Shown here: piece by piece, positions 1-8,594 of the stretch
How the letters are laid out: every line of letters begins with the position of its first letter
How positions within the stretch are numbered: the stretch's first letter is position 1
Origin: Arenicellales bacterium
Lineage (GTDB): Bacteria > Pseudomonadota > Gammaproteobacteria > Arenicellales > JAJDZL01
Assembly: GCA_951813075.1 (NCBI GenBank)
Contig: OX638343.1
Coordinates: 676,149-740,148 of the forward strand
Length of the DNA: 64,000 nt
Direction of reading: 5' to 3'
Notes under the pieces: generated by a model
What the model was told of the DNA's origin: nothing
The model's database searches: none
Seen by the model: only the letters and a program-made list of their open reading frames with translations
Translations under genes and position numbers: made by a program

Positions 1-467
1 TCATCCCAATTGGTGTAAAACAGTGCGGGCAACGCATGGGCGAAATGATGATTGTAGAACTGGATATCGGTGTCCGGCGCCAGTCCGAATGTCTTTCGGA
101 ATAGGGGAGTATCGAATATTTCGAGGGAATTCGAATGACCAGCCCGATATAGCTCCTCCGGCATCCATCGGCGTTTCTCCTTTCCAAGGATCAACCGATG
201 TATCTTCTGATCAATAAAACGCTTGTGAGGACCGAAATGTGTATACCATTGTGAGGGAAACTTACCTCTCCCAAGCACCACGGCATCAATATCGTTGCGA
301 TGCACACCGGCGATTCCAAGACACTCGTCGATAGATTCTTCGGGTACTCTGCCACCGTCTATCTTTCTTCGCGTGAGCCGTTCAAGATGGATAGCGGCAA
401 TCATTCTGTAGTCCTCATACAATGCTGCTGTCGCATTGTGTCCGGTGTGAAGCCCAAGAATTAACAT
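1..467 (-). CDS. Carbamoyltransferase N-terminal part (NodU/CmcH/TobZ family), cut by window edge
   Basis: The open frame runs from an ATG at 467 to the window edge (155 codons seen) with no stop. The N-terminus MLILGLHTGHNATAAL is the first nucleotide-binding strand of NodU/TobZ-type O-carbamoyltransferases, which have a Kae1-like N-terminal fold. About residue 140 the block NHHFAHALPA matches the family's metal- and nucleotide-binding histidine motif. Such enzymes move a carbamoyl group from carbamoyl phosphate, through carbamoyl-AMP, to a hydroxyl of a sugar, antibiotic or surface glycan. The acceptor cannot be told from this fragment. No strong ribosome binding site precedes the ATG. The C-terminal domain and all neighbours on that side lie outside the window. 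Confidence 0.82.
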   Translation of the reverse strand, partial: MLILGLHTGHNATAALYEDYRMIAAIHLERLTRRKIDGGRVPEESIDECLGIAGVHRNDIDAVVLGRGKFPSQWYTHFGPHKRFIDQKIHRLILGKEKRRWMPEELYRAGHSNSLEIFDTPLFRKTFGLAPDTDIQFYNHHFAHALPALFYTNWD

Positions 468-1224
468 AAGGTATCTAAAAATTTTGAGAACGATCGAAAA
501 AAGTGGTGGAATCGGCTAGATCTTCACCTATGCGAATAATCCGGTTTGTACACTCTTTCTCACAGATCTCGGGGAATATGGGGTTGCAATCGAAGTTGCT
601 CAGCGAATTGAGGTGAATATTTTATCAGTAGAATTCGAATGTTGGTATAGATACGCTTGTATGGAGTTCTCTTGAATTGAGAGTCTTTCGTTGTGGCAAT
701 TTTACAGGCCACGTCGTGACATAAGAGCAATCGCTTCATGGATGCCCGAAAACTCTGTCTTCAGGCGACTGAAGCACTGAACTGTTGGAAATCGAAATGC
801 CATATCACACACTTTTTGTTTTGAATTGGTGGCAGACGGTTGGTAATGAAGTTGTCGGAACCGTGCACCGCGGACAAAAAAATCAACAACACCGCTACGA
901 TCATGCTGAACAATCAGTGCTGGTTTGCTGGAAGCCTGTCAACAGGACTTCTTTGTTAGTCGTTACTCGGGGCAAGCATCACCAGCCCACCATTCGATAG
1001 AGTTGTCGAACTTTTCGGTGCACAAGGAATTCGAGCGTAAAAATTTTCCGAAATTGGTGAAGTGGTTCGAGTAGAACTCGACAGCACCCAGTACGCGGTT
1101 AGTGCGATCGCGATAGATTCCATCACATAGTTCAGCTTTCGACATGAATCTTTTCGGTACTAAGACGGTTGAAATTCAATTCGATTGATCGTCGAAAATG
1201 TTCAGATCAACCCATTCGATAGTC
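468..1224. other. Long non-coding stretch, no gene recognised
   Basis: About 760 bases separate the carbamoyltransferase start from the terminator of the betaine transporter operon. Only short open frames occur (about 60 to 70 codons, at 785-1000 on the plus strand and 963-1145 on the minus strand). Neither has a recognisable motif or a convincing ribosome binding site. I could not identify a mobile-element remnant here. Confidence 0.5.
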
Positions 1225-1269
1225 AAAAAAGCAGAGTGCTGTGTTGACCTGATTGTCAACACAGCACTC
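1225..1269 (-). terminator. Rho-independent terminator of the betaine transporter operon
   Basis: A perfect 15-base-pair inverted repeat (arms 1234-1248 and 1255-1269, six-base loop) is followed on the minus strand by a GC step and a run of six T (A run at 1225-1230). It lies 24 bases beyond the stop of the last permease gene, so it should end transcription of that operon. Confidence 0.93.
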
Positions 1270-1292
1270 AATTTCATGTATCCGTTAGCGGA

Positions 1293-2843
1293 CTACCCGC
1301 CTTTTTCAGTATCTTTGAATTTGCCTTGAATCACACGATCAATGACGATCGCGCAGAACAGAATAGCGATCCCAGCCAATATTCCTTGTCCTTTTGCAGC
1401 GTACTGCAAGGCTTCCAAAACATCATAACCAAGCCCCTTCGCGTCAATCAATGCGGCAATAACTACCAGCGACAAGCACATCAGAATAGTCTGATTCACA
1501 CCAGCCATGATGCTGGGTGTTGCAAGTGGAATCTCAATATCTCGAAGAATCTGGCGGTTGGTTGCCCCAAACGCGCGCGCAGCTTCTACGACATCTTTCG
1601 GAACTTGTCTTAGTCCAAGAGTTGTCAATCGAATTATGGGTGGTAAACCAAAAATCATTGAAGCCAAAATACCCGGCGGTTTACCCGTACCGAAAAATGC
1701 AATGATTGGAATCAGGTATACAAACGACGGCATCGTTTGCATCAGATCCAGGATTGGTCGCCCAAAACTAAAAGCTCGCTCACTTCGGGCAAACCAGACA
1801 CCAAGAGGAATTCCAATCGCGACGCACAGAAACGAGGCGGTTCCAAGCAACGCTACAGTCGCCATACTTTTTTCCCAGTAGCCAAGTACGCCAATGTAAA
1901 CCAGTGCAGCAGCCGTAAAAATTGCAACCCGGATACCAGCGCTTCGATAAGCAAATATTATGATGACTGCCATGACGACAGGCCACGGTGTTCCGACCAA
2001 TAATATTTCAACGGCATCCAGAATGATACGGATTCCCCTCGATACTCCCAAAAATAGAAATGCGAAGTTCTGTGATGCCAAATCAAACCAGTAATCTATC
2101 CCGCTTGCTATCGGATCATAGAGTTTTTTTCCTATCGGAATCTCAACAATATAATCTGGTGGATTGCTGAATGTAAATCGAACCAATGTCACAACATATA
2201 CGAACAAAATAATAACCAACCCCAGCGCTCCGATTGACCAATTCAACCCGGAGCGAACTGTGCGGTCGCCGCGCCAGCGCGAATATTGCCGCTCGTAAGC
2301 GATATTCGCTACCCATCCTTCAAATAACTTTAATAGGATGAGTCCCACAATTGCGATGACTAGCAATCGGGTGCCACCAGCCGCAATCGCTTCACCTTCG
2401 GCTCGCGCTTTATCACGCGCTTTGGCAAGACTTGCAGCTCGGTTTTGAAAAGATTCAACTCCGACTTCATCGCCTTTTTCCCGAGCAGCTTCAACTCGAT
2501 CTAGCATTCGTTCGTAATTGACTTGTAGGCGGTCCGCGCGGTTGAATTTATCGATACCTAAATCGCCCCACAACCCCAGGCCAAGCATGACCAAAAGCAC
2601 CATCTCCAGAACGGAAAATATCCAGAACAATCCCCACAAACCACGAGCGGTTGCCCATAACGGACCGAACACGGCAGAACCAAGATTGAAAGTCCAGCAA
2701 AATCCATGTTTTGACGCTTGGATGCGTTTGAATTCGCGTATGTAATAATCACCGTTTTGACCGGCAAAGTTGCGCACCGAATCCGATATATCTACTTCCG
2801 GGATTTCTTCCAGAATCTCAACAGTGCTAATTACTTCCGCCAT
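1293..2843 (-). CDS. Glycine betaine/proline-type ABC transporter permease (second paralogue)
   Basis: This inner-membrane permease of 516 residues is a ProW/OpuAB-type subunit. The C-terminal half (about residues 290-500) carries the binding-protein-dependent permease domain, with segments such as GIPLGVWFARSERA, DLMQTMPSFVYLIPIIAFFGTG and the EAARAFGAT coupling loop that contacts the ATPase. The N-terminal half is unusual. It opens with a region containing FGPLWATARGLWGLFW, which resembles a DUF2628-type membrane domain, followed by a charged helical insert (about residues 105-155) and further membrane helices. The protein is homologous throughout to the gene just upstream, and its start abuts that gene's stop with no gap, so the two probably form a heterodimeric channel. 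The substrate is probably a quaternary amine. Confidence 0.85.
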   Translation of the reverse strand: MAEVISTVEILEEIPEVDISDSVRNFAGQNGDYYIREFKRIQASKHGFCWTFNLGSAVFGPLWATARGLWGLFWIFSVLEMVLLVMLGLGLWGDLGIDKFNRADRLQVNYERMLDRVEAAREKGDEVGVESFQNRAASLAKARDKARAEGEAIAAGGTRLLVIAIVGLILLKLFEGWVANIAYERQYSRWRGDRTVRSGLNWSIGALGLVIILFVYVVTLVRFTFSNPPDYIVEIPIGKKLYDPIASGIDYWFDLASQNFAFLFLGVSRGIRIILDAVEILLVGTPWPVVMAVIIIFAYRSAGIRVAIFTAAALVYIGVLGYWEKSMATVALLGTASFLCVAIGIPLGVWFARSERAFSFGRPILDLMQTMPSFVYLIPIIAFFGTGKPPGILASMIFGLPPIIRLTTLGLRQVPKDVVEAARAFGATNRQILRDIEIPLATPSIMAGVNQTILMCLSLVVIAALIDAKGLGYDVLEALQYAAKGQGILAGIAILFCAIVIDRVIQGKFKDTEKGG

Positions 2844-4382
2844 TTACTGATCCTCCTGTCTCTGAAATCTTCCCTGTACGATTCGATCCAGCATCATTGC
2901 ACAGAACAATATTGCAAGTCCTGAAAGTATCCCTTGACCTTTTGCAACGAACTGCAGTGCGGTCAGCACTTCCTGACCGAGCCCTTTTGCACCAATCAGC
3001 GAAGCAATCACGACCATGGAAAGGCACATCAGAATCGTTTGATTGACACCAGTCATAATTGCAGGTGTTGCGAGAGGTAACTCGACACCGAAGAGAATTT
3101 TCCATTTTGTCGCACCAAATGCAACGGCCGCTTCTTTTACATGCCCCGGTACTTGTCGCAATCCAAGTGCGGTGAGTCGAATAACTGGTGGCATTGCAAA
3201 TATTATGGTTGCAAGAACCCCAGGTACTCGCCCTGTACCGAAAAACGCAATAATTGGTATCAGATAGACGAATGGAGGAATAGTCTGCATTAGATCCAGG
3301 ATAGGCCGCGCCACTGCATAGGCTCGTTCACTGCGCGAAAACCATATTCCCAGAGGTATTCCGACGCCGACGCAAAATAGGGCAGCAGCGCCGACAAGGA
3401 CAATGCTGACCATACTCGCTTCCCAGAGTCCCAACAACCCGATGTATAACAAAGAGGCGGCGGTAAATATTGCCACTCTAATGCTTGCCACCCGCCACGC
3501 AATTACAACCAGAAACACGGCGACAACGGGCCAAGGAGCGTCAACGAGTAGCAATTCAATCACATCAAGCGCGGTTTGAGCACCCGCAGTAATGCCATCA
3601 AAAACTCCTGCACCGGCTTCGGCAGTGCTATCAAACCAACTATCGAGGGCATTCGCACTGTTCGTATAGTAAACATTGCTAACAGGTACACCGACAAGCC
3701 AGCTAACTGGAGTCGTTGCCGTAAACCGATATAAAGTGAGCGGTACCATGACTATGAGCAGTACCAGTGCAAACGCTAATCGTTTTGTGCTCAGTCCGCT
3801 CGCAATTTTTCGATTTACGCGCCATGCCGAATATTGCAATTCGTATATTCGATTTCCGTACTTGCCCATGACATATCGTAAAACACCAAACAACACAATT
3901 CCGACCAGCAAGTAAATCCACCACAAATTCGCTGCTGCCTGGGCCTCGAGCGTGGCGGCCTGCGCCGCTACTTCCAGGTTCATCGCAATTTCTGCAGCTG
4001 AACTAGCAGTTTCGCCACCTGTGACACCTGCCATGCCACCTTCAAACCTAATTTCCTGTGCGCGCTGCATCAACTGTTCAGCCTCTGCCAGTTTGGCCGC
4101 ACCCAAGTCACCCCAAAGACCGCGTCCAATCTGTACGAGTGCTACGATTTCTGCAATCGTGAACAACCAGAATAGATTCCATAATCCACGCGCTGCACAC
4201 CAAGCTGGACCAAACAGCAAAGCTGCTTTATTCCATGGTGTAACATTCTCGTCGGAATCCTGAATCTGAGAAAAACTCTCGACATAATAGTCGCTGTTTT
4301 CCCGGGAAAACTCCCGGATTGAATCCGAAAGATCTATTTTCGGAATTGCTTTTGTTACATCCGGTTTCGTATCATCTGGCAT
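2844..4382 (-). CDS. Glycine betaine/proline-type ABC transporter permease (first paralogue)
   Basis: This 512-residue ProW-like permease has the same architecture as its downstream twin. The N-terminal part contains FGPAWCAARGLWNLFW, then comes a variable helical insert rich in Ala, Glu and Gln (about residues 95-150), and the C-terminal transport domain has GIPLGIWFSRSERA, DLMQTIPPFVYLIPI and EAAVAFGAT. The start overlaps the ATPase stop by one base, so the genes are translationally coupled. Ordinary ProW proteins are shorter; both copies here carry the extra N-terminal domain, so the extension arose before the duplication. Role: membrane channel of a compatible-solute importer. Substrate assignment to betaine-like compounds rests on the ATPase and binding protein. 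Confidence 0.86.
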   Translation of the reverse strand: MPDDTKPDVTKAIPKIDLSDSIREFSRENSDYYVESFSQIQDSDENVTPWNKAALLFGPAWCAARGLWNLFWLFTIAEIVALVQIGRGLWGDLGAAKLAEAEQLMQRAQEIRFEGGMAGVTGGETASSAAEIAMNLEVAAQAATLEAQAAANLWWIYLLVGIVLFGVLRYVMGKYGNRIYELQYSAWRVNRKIASGLSTKRLAFALVLLIVMVPLTLYRFTATTPVSWLVGVPVSNVYYTNSANALDSWFDSTAEAGAGVFDGITAGAQTALDVIELLLVDAPWPVVAVFLVVIAWRVASIRVAIFTAASLLYIGLLGLWEASMVSIVLVGAAALFCVGVGIPLGIWFSRSERAYAVARPILDLMQTIPPFVYLIPIIAFFGTGRVPGVLATIIFAMPPVIRLTALGLRQVPGHVKEAAVAFGATKWKILFGVELPLATPAIMTGVNQTILMCLSMVVIASLIGAKGLGQEVLTALQFVAKGQGILSGLAILFCAMMLDRIVQGRFQRQEDQ

Positions 4383-5431
4383 TATTTTCCATCCCGGATT
4401 CCCTGTAGCAACCGATCTTTGGATACAACACCGACATCATTACCGTTTTCGTCAGTTGTCACAGTTGGTTGTGTGGTTTTCACAGCAACGTCAATCAGGT
4501 AATCAAGATCGACATCTTGCGAGACTCGAGGAGATCGGCTTAAATCCTCTCCCTCCATCGGTTTGTATTGGTTAAACGGAACTTGAATTGTATGGGCAAA
4601 TACAAGTTTGAGTTTCGAGATGTTTTGCACAAAGTCACGAACGTAGTCGTCTGCGGGATTCGTTACGATTTCTTCAGGTGTGCCGATCTGTACGATTCGT
4701 CCGTCCTTCATGATCGCAATGCGGGTTCCCAAACGAATCGCTTCGTCAAGGTCATGTGTGATAAACAGCGTTGTTTTGTGCAGTTGCTCTGAAAGCGCGA
4801 TAAACTGATCCTGCAACTGACGTCGAATCAGCGGGTCCAATGCGCTGAAAGGCTCATCCATCAGCAACACATCCGGATCTGATGCAAGTGCACGAGCCAG
4901 ACCAACCCGTTGCTGCATCCCACCCGACAGCTCTCGAGGGAATCGATCTTCAAAGCCATCCAAACCAACCAGCGACAGTGAATGCTGTGATACATCCCAG
5001 CGTCTTGCTTTGGATTCACCGCGAATTTCAAGCGGATAGGCAACATTGTCCCTAACTGACCTATGAGGAAGCAGTGCCATATGCTGAAACACCATTCCAA
5101 TGCGTTTCGCACGCATTTCCCTGAGTGCCGTTGGCGATAGCTTCATCACATCTTCACCCAGAAGAAAAATCTCTCCTGCGGTGGGCTCAATCAGTCGGTT
5201 GACATGGCGAACAAGAGTCGACTTGCCACTGCCTGACAACCCCATAATGCAGAAAATCTCACCACGGCGAACGTTGAAACTACAATCCGCTATGCCGACA
5301 ACCGCACCATACTTCTCCAATATCTCTGCTTTTCCAAGTCCTTCGGAATTAACTGCTTGCATCGCCTCTTCAGCGTGTTCGCCAAAAATTTTCCATGCGT
5401 TATTTAATTCAATTACTACATCATTATTCAT
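4382..5431 (-). CDS. proV: Glycine betaine/proline-type ABC transporter ATP-binding protein
   Basis: This 349-residue ATPase powers the import complex on the cytoplasmic side. Walker A is GLSGSGKST (about residue 69), the signature is LSGGMQQRVGLARALA and Walker B is VLLMDEPFSALDP. The N-terminal extension before the first strand (WKIFGEHAEEAM) is characteristic of the ProV/OpuAA subfamily. ProV usually ends with two CBS domains that sense ionic strength; here only a short C-terminal segment of about 75 residues remains, resembling part of one CBS unit, so osmotic gating may differ. The gene follows the binding protein after a 179-base gap that contains a terminator-like hairpin. Confidence 0.9.
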   Translation of the reverse strand: MNNDVVIELNNAWKIFGEHAEEAMQAVNSEGLGKAEILEKYGAVVGIADCSFNVRRGEIFCIMGLSGSGKSTLVRHVNRLIEPTAGEIFLLGEDVMKLSPTALREMRAKRIGMVFQHMALLPHRSVRDNVAYPLEIRGESKARRWDVSQHSLSLVGLDGFEDRFPRELSGGMQQRVGLARALASDPDVLLMDEPFSALDPLIRRQLQDQFIALSEQLHKTTLFITHDLDEAIRLGTRIAIMKDGRIVQIGTPEEIVTNPADDYVRDFVQNISKLKLVFAHTIQVPFNQYKPMEGEDLSRSPRVSQDVDLDYLIDVAVKTTQPTVTTDENGNDVGVVSKDRLLQGIRDGK

Positions 5432-5510
5432 CAGAATCTCGTTATCAATTTATCCAAGTTGTAATGTAACACTTGCACTTGCCTCGTGTCAAGGCTGGCA
5501 ATTCACAAAG

Positions 5511-5545
5511 CAAAAGCGGCGTAATGTGATACACATTACGCCGCT
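5511..5545 (-). terminator. Intercistronic terminator or attenuator between proX and proV
   Basis: A perfect 14-base-pair stem (arms 5515-5528 and 5532-5545, three-base loop) is followed on the minus strand by four T and TGCTTTG. It sits 66 bases past the binding-protein stop and 80 bases ahead of proV. Partial termination here would yield more binding protein than membrane and ATPase subunits, a common arrangement in ABC importers. Confidence 0.8.
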
Positions 5546-5610
5546 CCCGGTCATCTATCAATTGATTTGCAGCAGGTAGTTTAATTCTCCACTATGGGTT
5601 GAATCATCTA

Positions 5611-6567
5611 CTACCGTAACCACTCGTCAACTACGTCAGCATTGTTGTCGACAAATTCTCGTGCAATGTCTTCAAGGCTAGCTTTTTCGACGACAGCCTT
5701 AAACACGAAAGAACTGACTTGATCGGTATTGAGCTTAATCTTGCTCAGAACTGCCGCAGCTTCCGGATTAGATTCCTCAAGTGCCTTCGCATAGTGAATA
5801 TGCAAGTTGGCATCTTTCCATGCTACACCGGCGGATGAATTTTCTAACCAGTTAGGATCATCAGTCGGTTGAAAGACAACCCATTTATCCGGATCGTGTT
5901 TCGGCTCTTCCAAGACAACCAGATCATATTTTTCGAACATATGGTGCGGGGTATAGCAGAAGAAAACGAAGGGTTTTTTCTGCTGAACCGCTGCATCGAA
6001 ATTTGCCAGTGCCAAGGTTTCGTCCATTTCTGTCAGTTCCAACGTCTGGTCATATCCGTAGCTTTTTGCACGAATTTTTTCAACGTTGGTTGAAGCCCAG
6101 CCGGTCGCACCGATCCATAATTCACCTTTTCCATCGCCGTTTGTATCAAATTGCGAAGCAAATGAAGGGTTTGTAAGATCAGTAATCTTACTGATTCCGA
6201 GCGTATCGGCTGTGTGTCTGGAAACGCAGATTCCCTGAAAAGCCGTCACGCCATTTGGATTCATCATGACTGATTCTTTTCCGTCGACGTAAGTATTGTA
6301 GAGATTTGCCTGATTCGGTAACCAAACCTCCGGATGGACATGCATGCTTCCTTTGTCCATGGCTTCAAAAACTACAGGGTTGGTGCCATTTTGAATTTCA
6401 ACTTCGAGGCCGAGATTGTCTTCCAGTACGATCTTGATCAGATGCGCTGTTGCCTGGACCGATACCCAGTTTGGTGAGCCAACGACAATATCAGCTGCCT
6501 GGACTGAACCGACCATCAGCAGCATTGCTGCGACCGAAGCCATTGATCGTTTTAGATATTGCATCAT
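5611..6567 (-). CDS. proX: Periplasmic glycine betaine-type substrate-binding protein
   Basis: This 318-residue protein has a signal peptide of about 24 residues (basic start, hydrophobic core, cleavage after VQA). The mature part is an OpuAC/ProX-type binding domain: HPEVWLPNQANLY is the family hallmark, and several Trp residues (GSPNW, IGATGW, DPNW) could form the aromatic cage that holds quaternary ammonium groups. It captures the solute in the periplasm and passes it to the permease pair encoded downstream. AGGAGT lies five bases before the ATG at 6567, supporting this start. The exact ligand (glycine betaine, proline betaine, choline or DMSP) cannot be fixed from sequence. A sulfonate ligand is possible given the nearby DHPS operon but less likely. 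Confidence 0.88.
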   Translation of the reverse strand: MMQYLKRSMASVAAMLLMVGSVQAADIVVGSPNWVSVQATAHLIKIVLEDNLGLEVEIQNGTNPVVFEAMDKGSMHVHPEVWLPNQANLYNTYVDGKESVMMNPNGVTAFQGICVSRHTADTLGISKITDLTNPSFASQFDTNGDGKGELWIGATGWASTNVEKIRAKSYGYDQTLELTEMDETLALANFDAAVQQKKPFVFFCYTPHHMFEKYDLVVLEEPKHDPDKWVVFQPTDDPNWLENSSAGVAWKDANLHIHYAKALEESNPEAAAVLSKIKLNTDQVSSFVFKAVVEKASLEDIAREFVDNNADVVDEWLR

Positions 6568-7058
6568 AATTTACTCCTAATTTTCCTACTAGATCGAAAA
6601 GCGAATTTGGGTCGAAACGCGAATTTGTTTTTCATCCTGAAGTTCACTTTTATTAAATTGCCTTCCATTTCCATGGAAAACAATCGGGTTCGTAGTATAC
6701 CCTAATTCTGCGTTAGTGAATTCAAATTTGAGAATTTTCGGCGAGGTAAGTTTTAGAGGTGAAAATCTCTACGTCTCTAGTCCAGTACACCAATTTACCA
6801 ATTGAATTTTCCTCAACTCCGAATCAAGGGCTGAAATCCATGAAGTGTGTTTCGCCATCATTGACAATGAATGTACTGCGAACTTGATTTGCAATGTCGG
6901 GAACGAAGCCAATTTTCCGGATGCTGGGGGGGGGGGATTGGTACTCGCCTGATCCTGACTTAGGTGGTACTCCGCCTTTTGTGCAAAGCTGGTCTCGGAG
7001 CGATATCGGAGGAGGGGGCAGATCGAAATTATTGGAAACTAACTGCCTATTTTATGTT
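6568..7058. other. Intergenic leader upstream of the betaine operon
   Basis: About 490 bases lie between the binding-protein start and the stop of the cupin-like gene. The stretch must contain the promoter of the transporter operon, but I could not fix its boxes with confidence. The open frame crossing it on the plus strand (from 6894) is Gly- and Pro-rich, overlaps the cupin gene antisense and looks spurious. It holds an 11-base G tract at 6926-6936. Confidence 0.5.
6926..6936 (+). repeat. Homopolymeric G tract (11 G)
   Basis: Eleven consecutive G are visible upstream of the betaine operon. Tracts of this length are prone to slippage. It lies in non-coding DNA about 360 bases before the proX start, so any effect would be on transcription rather than reading frame. 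Confidence 0.9.
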
Positions 7059-7538
7059 TCACTCACACCCCTTGTTGGTGCCATAGTTTTGCCAAGATGT
7101 CCAACCATGAGGACAAACGAAGCCCCAGTTTCGTACAGCCGGACCTGTGACAAACAACGTAACCGCAGTTTCACCTGCTGGGAGCTCGATTCTATGCTGA
7201 AACTCAGGGGGCCGAATCGTGAGCTTTCGAGCATTGATCGTTCTTTTTCGATCATCTGGGAGGTGCTCGATCATTCTACCTTTGAGCAGCAAACTGAAAG
7301 AATACCAAGGGTGATCGTGTAGCGCTCGGTCATCATCGCTTCCGAGAAACTTGTGCAAATAGACATTCAAAACACGATTCCGTGGCAGGAGGTAACGACG
7401 AATGAGATAGTCACTGCCATCAAGTCCAGATATTTGCCTGACGGTTAGGAAACCGCCGACACCGTTGGGTCTACGTCTGCTTCCAAAAGCAAGCCAGAAC
7501 GATATTACTATCGCTAGCAAAATAAAAAATACACTCAT
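7059..7538 (-). CDS. Membrane-anchored cupin-like protein
   Basis: The protein has 159 residues. The first 19 form a hydrophobic segment (FFILLAIVISFWLAF) followed by SRRR, so it is likely anchored in the inner membrane with the rest in the cytoplasm. The body looks like a small cupin barrel: HDHPWYSFSLLLKG gives the first metal-binding His block, and PPEFQHRIEL followed by TLFVTGP the second. The C-terminal GFVCPHGW motif is typical of a group of uncharacterised cupin-like proteins. AAGGA stands seven bases ahead of the ATG. It is transcribed alone, convergent with no gene and divergent from the bactofilin. The substrate is unknown. Confidence 0.7.
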   Translation of the reverse strand: MSVFFILLAIVISFWLAFGSRRRPNGVGGFLTVRQISGLDGSDYLIRRYLLPRNRVLNVYLHKFLGSDDDRALHDHPWYSFSLLLKGRMIEHLPDDRKRTINARKLTIRPPEFQHRIELPAGETAVTLFVTGPAVRNWGFVCPHGWTSWQNYGTNKGCE

Positions 7539-7880
7539 TTCAAAATCCTTATTTTTATTGGAATCGAATTCAATCTTGTATTCTACACTAATTCGGATTT
7601 CAGCACAGAATAATTATTCTTTACACGACAATTATTGTCATACAAAGGCAATATTACGGTATTTATTTTTGATTAGTCTGATTTTACTTCGAACACACTT
7701 TACAATTAAATTGTTTCGTATAATGTATATTATGTAAAGTAACAAAGATTTCCAGCTTGATTGGACCTGGAATAATGAATAAAAACCAATACTCTGGGTT
7801 ATAATTTTTGCAGCTCACAGCAATCTCTTCTGACTCGTAAAGAAGAAGTTAGTGCCGATCTAAACATTGGGAGTTCAAAC
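7539..7880. other. AT-rich divergent intergenic region
   Basis: About 340 AT-rich bases separate the divergent cupin-like and bactofilin genes. A TATAAT hexamer occurs at 7800-7805, about 80 bases before the bactofilin ATG, but I see no convincing -35 box at the right distance. No gene or RNA was recognised. Confidence 0.45.
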
Positions 7881-8450
7881 ATGTTTAAAAAAGTTTCCGA
7901 CGACAAAATAGAACCAAGTGTTCAACAACCAAAGCCAACTGAAGCGAGAGTGCCTGAAGTGAAAACCAAGAACACGTCGCGACAATCCTCGCATGTAAGT
8001 AGCAGCAGTACAGCAACTGTATTGAGCGAGGAGACAACCGTAACTGGTGAAATCAAGGGAAATTCGGACGTAAGCATTTGCGGAAAATTTGAAGGCAATG
8101 TGTCAATTCCGAATAACACAGCCACTGTTGAGTTGTCTGGGCTCGCCCAAGCAACAATCAACGCCAACCGAGTTGTTGTGCATGGCACGGTCCAAGGTAA
8201 TCTTTATGGTTCCGATAGCGTTCATGTGCTATCTACTGGTGTAGTCGAAGGCGATATCAAAGCCGTCCATGTAATTCTAGAAAAAGCTTGTTCATTCAAC
8301 GGATCAATTCACATGTTGACTGACTCGCCTCCTTCAGCCCAAGGAAATATGACCGGAAAGAAAATGAAGGCTGATTCCTCTTCAAGTTCCGAAGGTAAGT
8401 CATTCACGTTAGGCTCACAACAGAAAGCCGAATCCAGCGCAGGCTCGTAA
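7881..8450 (+). CDS. Bactofilin (polymer-forming cytoskeletal protein)
   Basis: This 189-residue protein has a central bactofilin beta-helix (about residues 50-140). The repeats are visible as GEIKGNSDVSICGKFEGN, VVVHGTVQGNLYG and TGVVEGDIKA, each one turn of a right-handed beta-helix with regularly spaced Gly and Val. Disordered Ser/Lys-rich tails flank the core, as usual for the family. Bactofilins polymerise without nucleotides at the membrane and scaffold cell-wall or polar machinery. GGGAG lies seven bases before the ATG. A methyltransferase-like gene follows in the same direction after 144 bases. No M23 peptidase gene, a common bactofilin partner, is adjacent. Confidence 0.88.
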   Translation: MFKKVSDDKIEPSVQQPKPTEARVPEVKTKNTSRQSSHVSSSSTATVLSEETTVTGEIKGNSDVSICGKFEGNVSIPNNTATVELSGLAQATINANRVVVHGTVQGNLYGSDSVHVLSTGVVEGDIKAVHVILEKACSFNGSIHMLTDSPPSAQGNMTGKKMKADSSSSSEGKSFTLGSQQKAESSAGS

Positions 8451-8594
8451 AAAGACCACATAAAACCGATAGATGTTCGTTCCTTGAATTCGGATTTGAC
8501 CGATATTCAGGAAATAAGGGTTGGTTGGGTTAATGGTTTCTTCGCTGATGCCGCTTGATTCTAGCAATGCCGAAGACTGCGAAGTAAAGCACCA

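Noticed and set aside
785..1145. Two overlapping short frames (plus 785-1000, minus 963-1145)
   Set aside because: No motif, no ribosome binding site, opposite strands overlapping each other.
6894..7322. 142-codon plus-strand frame crossing the G tract
   Set aside because: It lies antisense to the cupin-like gene over much of its length, and its composition (Gly/Ser/Arg) looks like a shadow frame.
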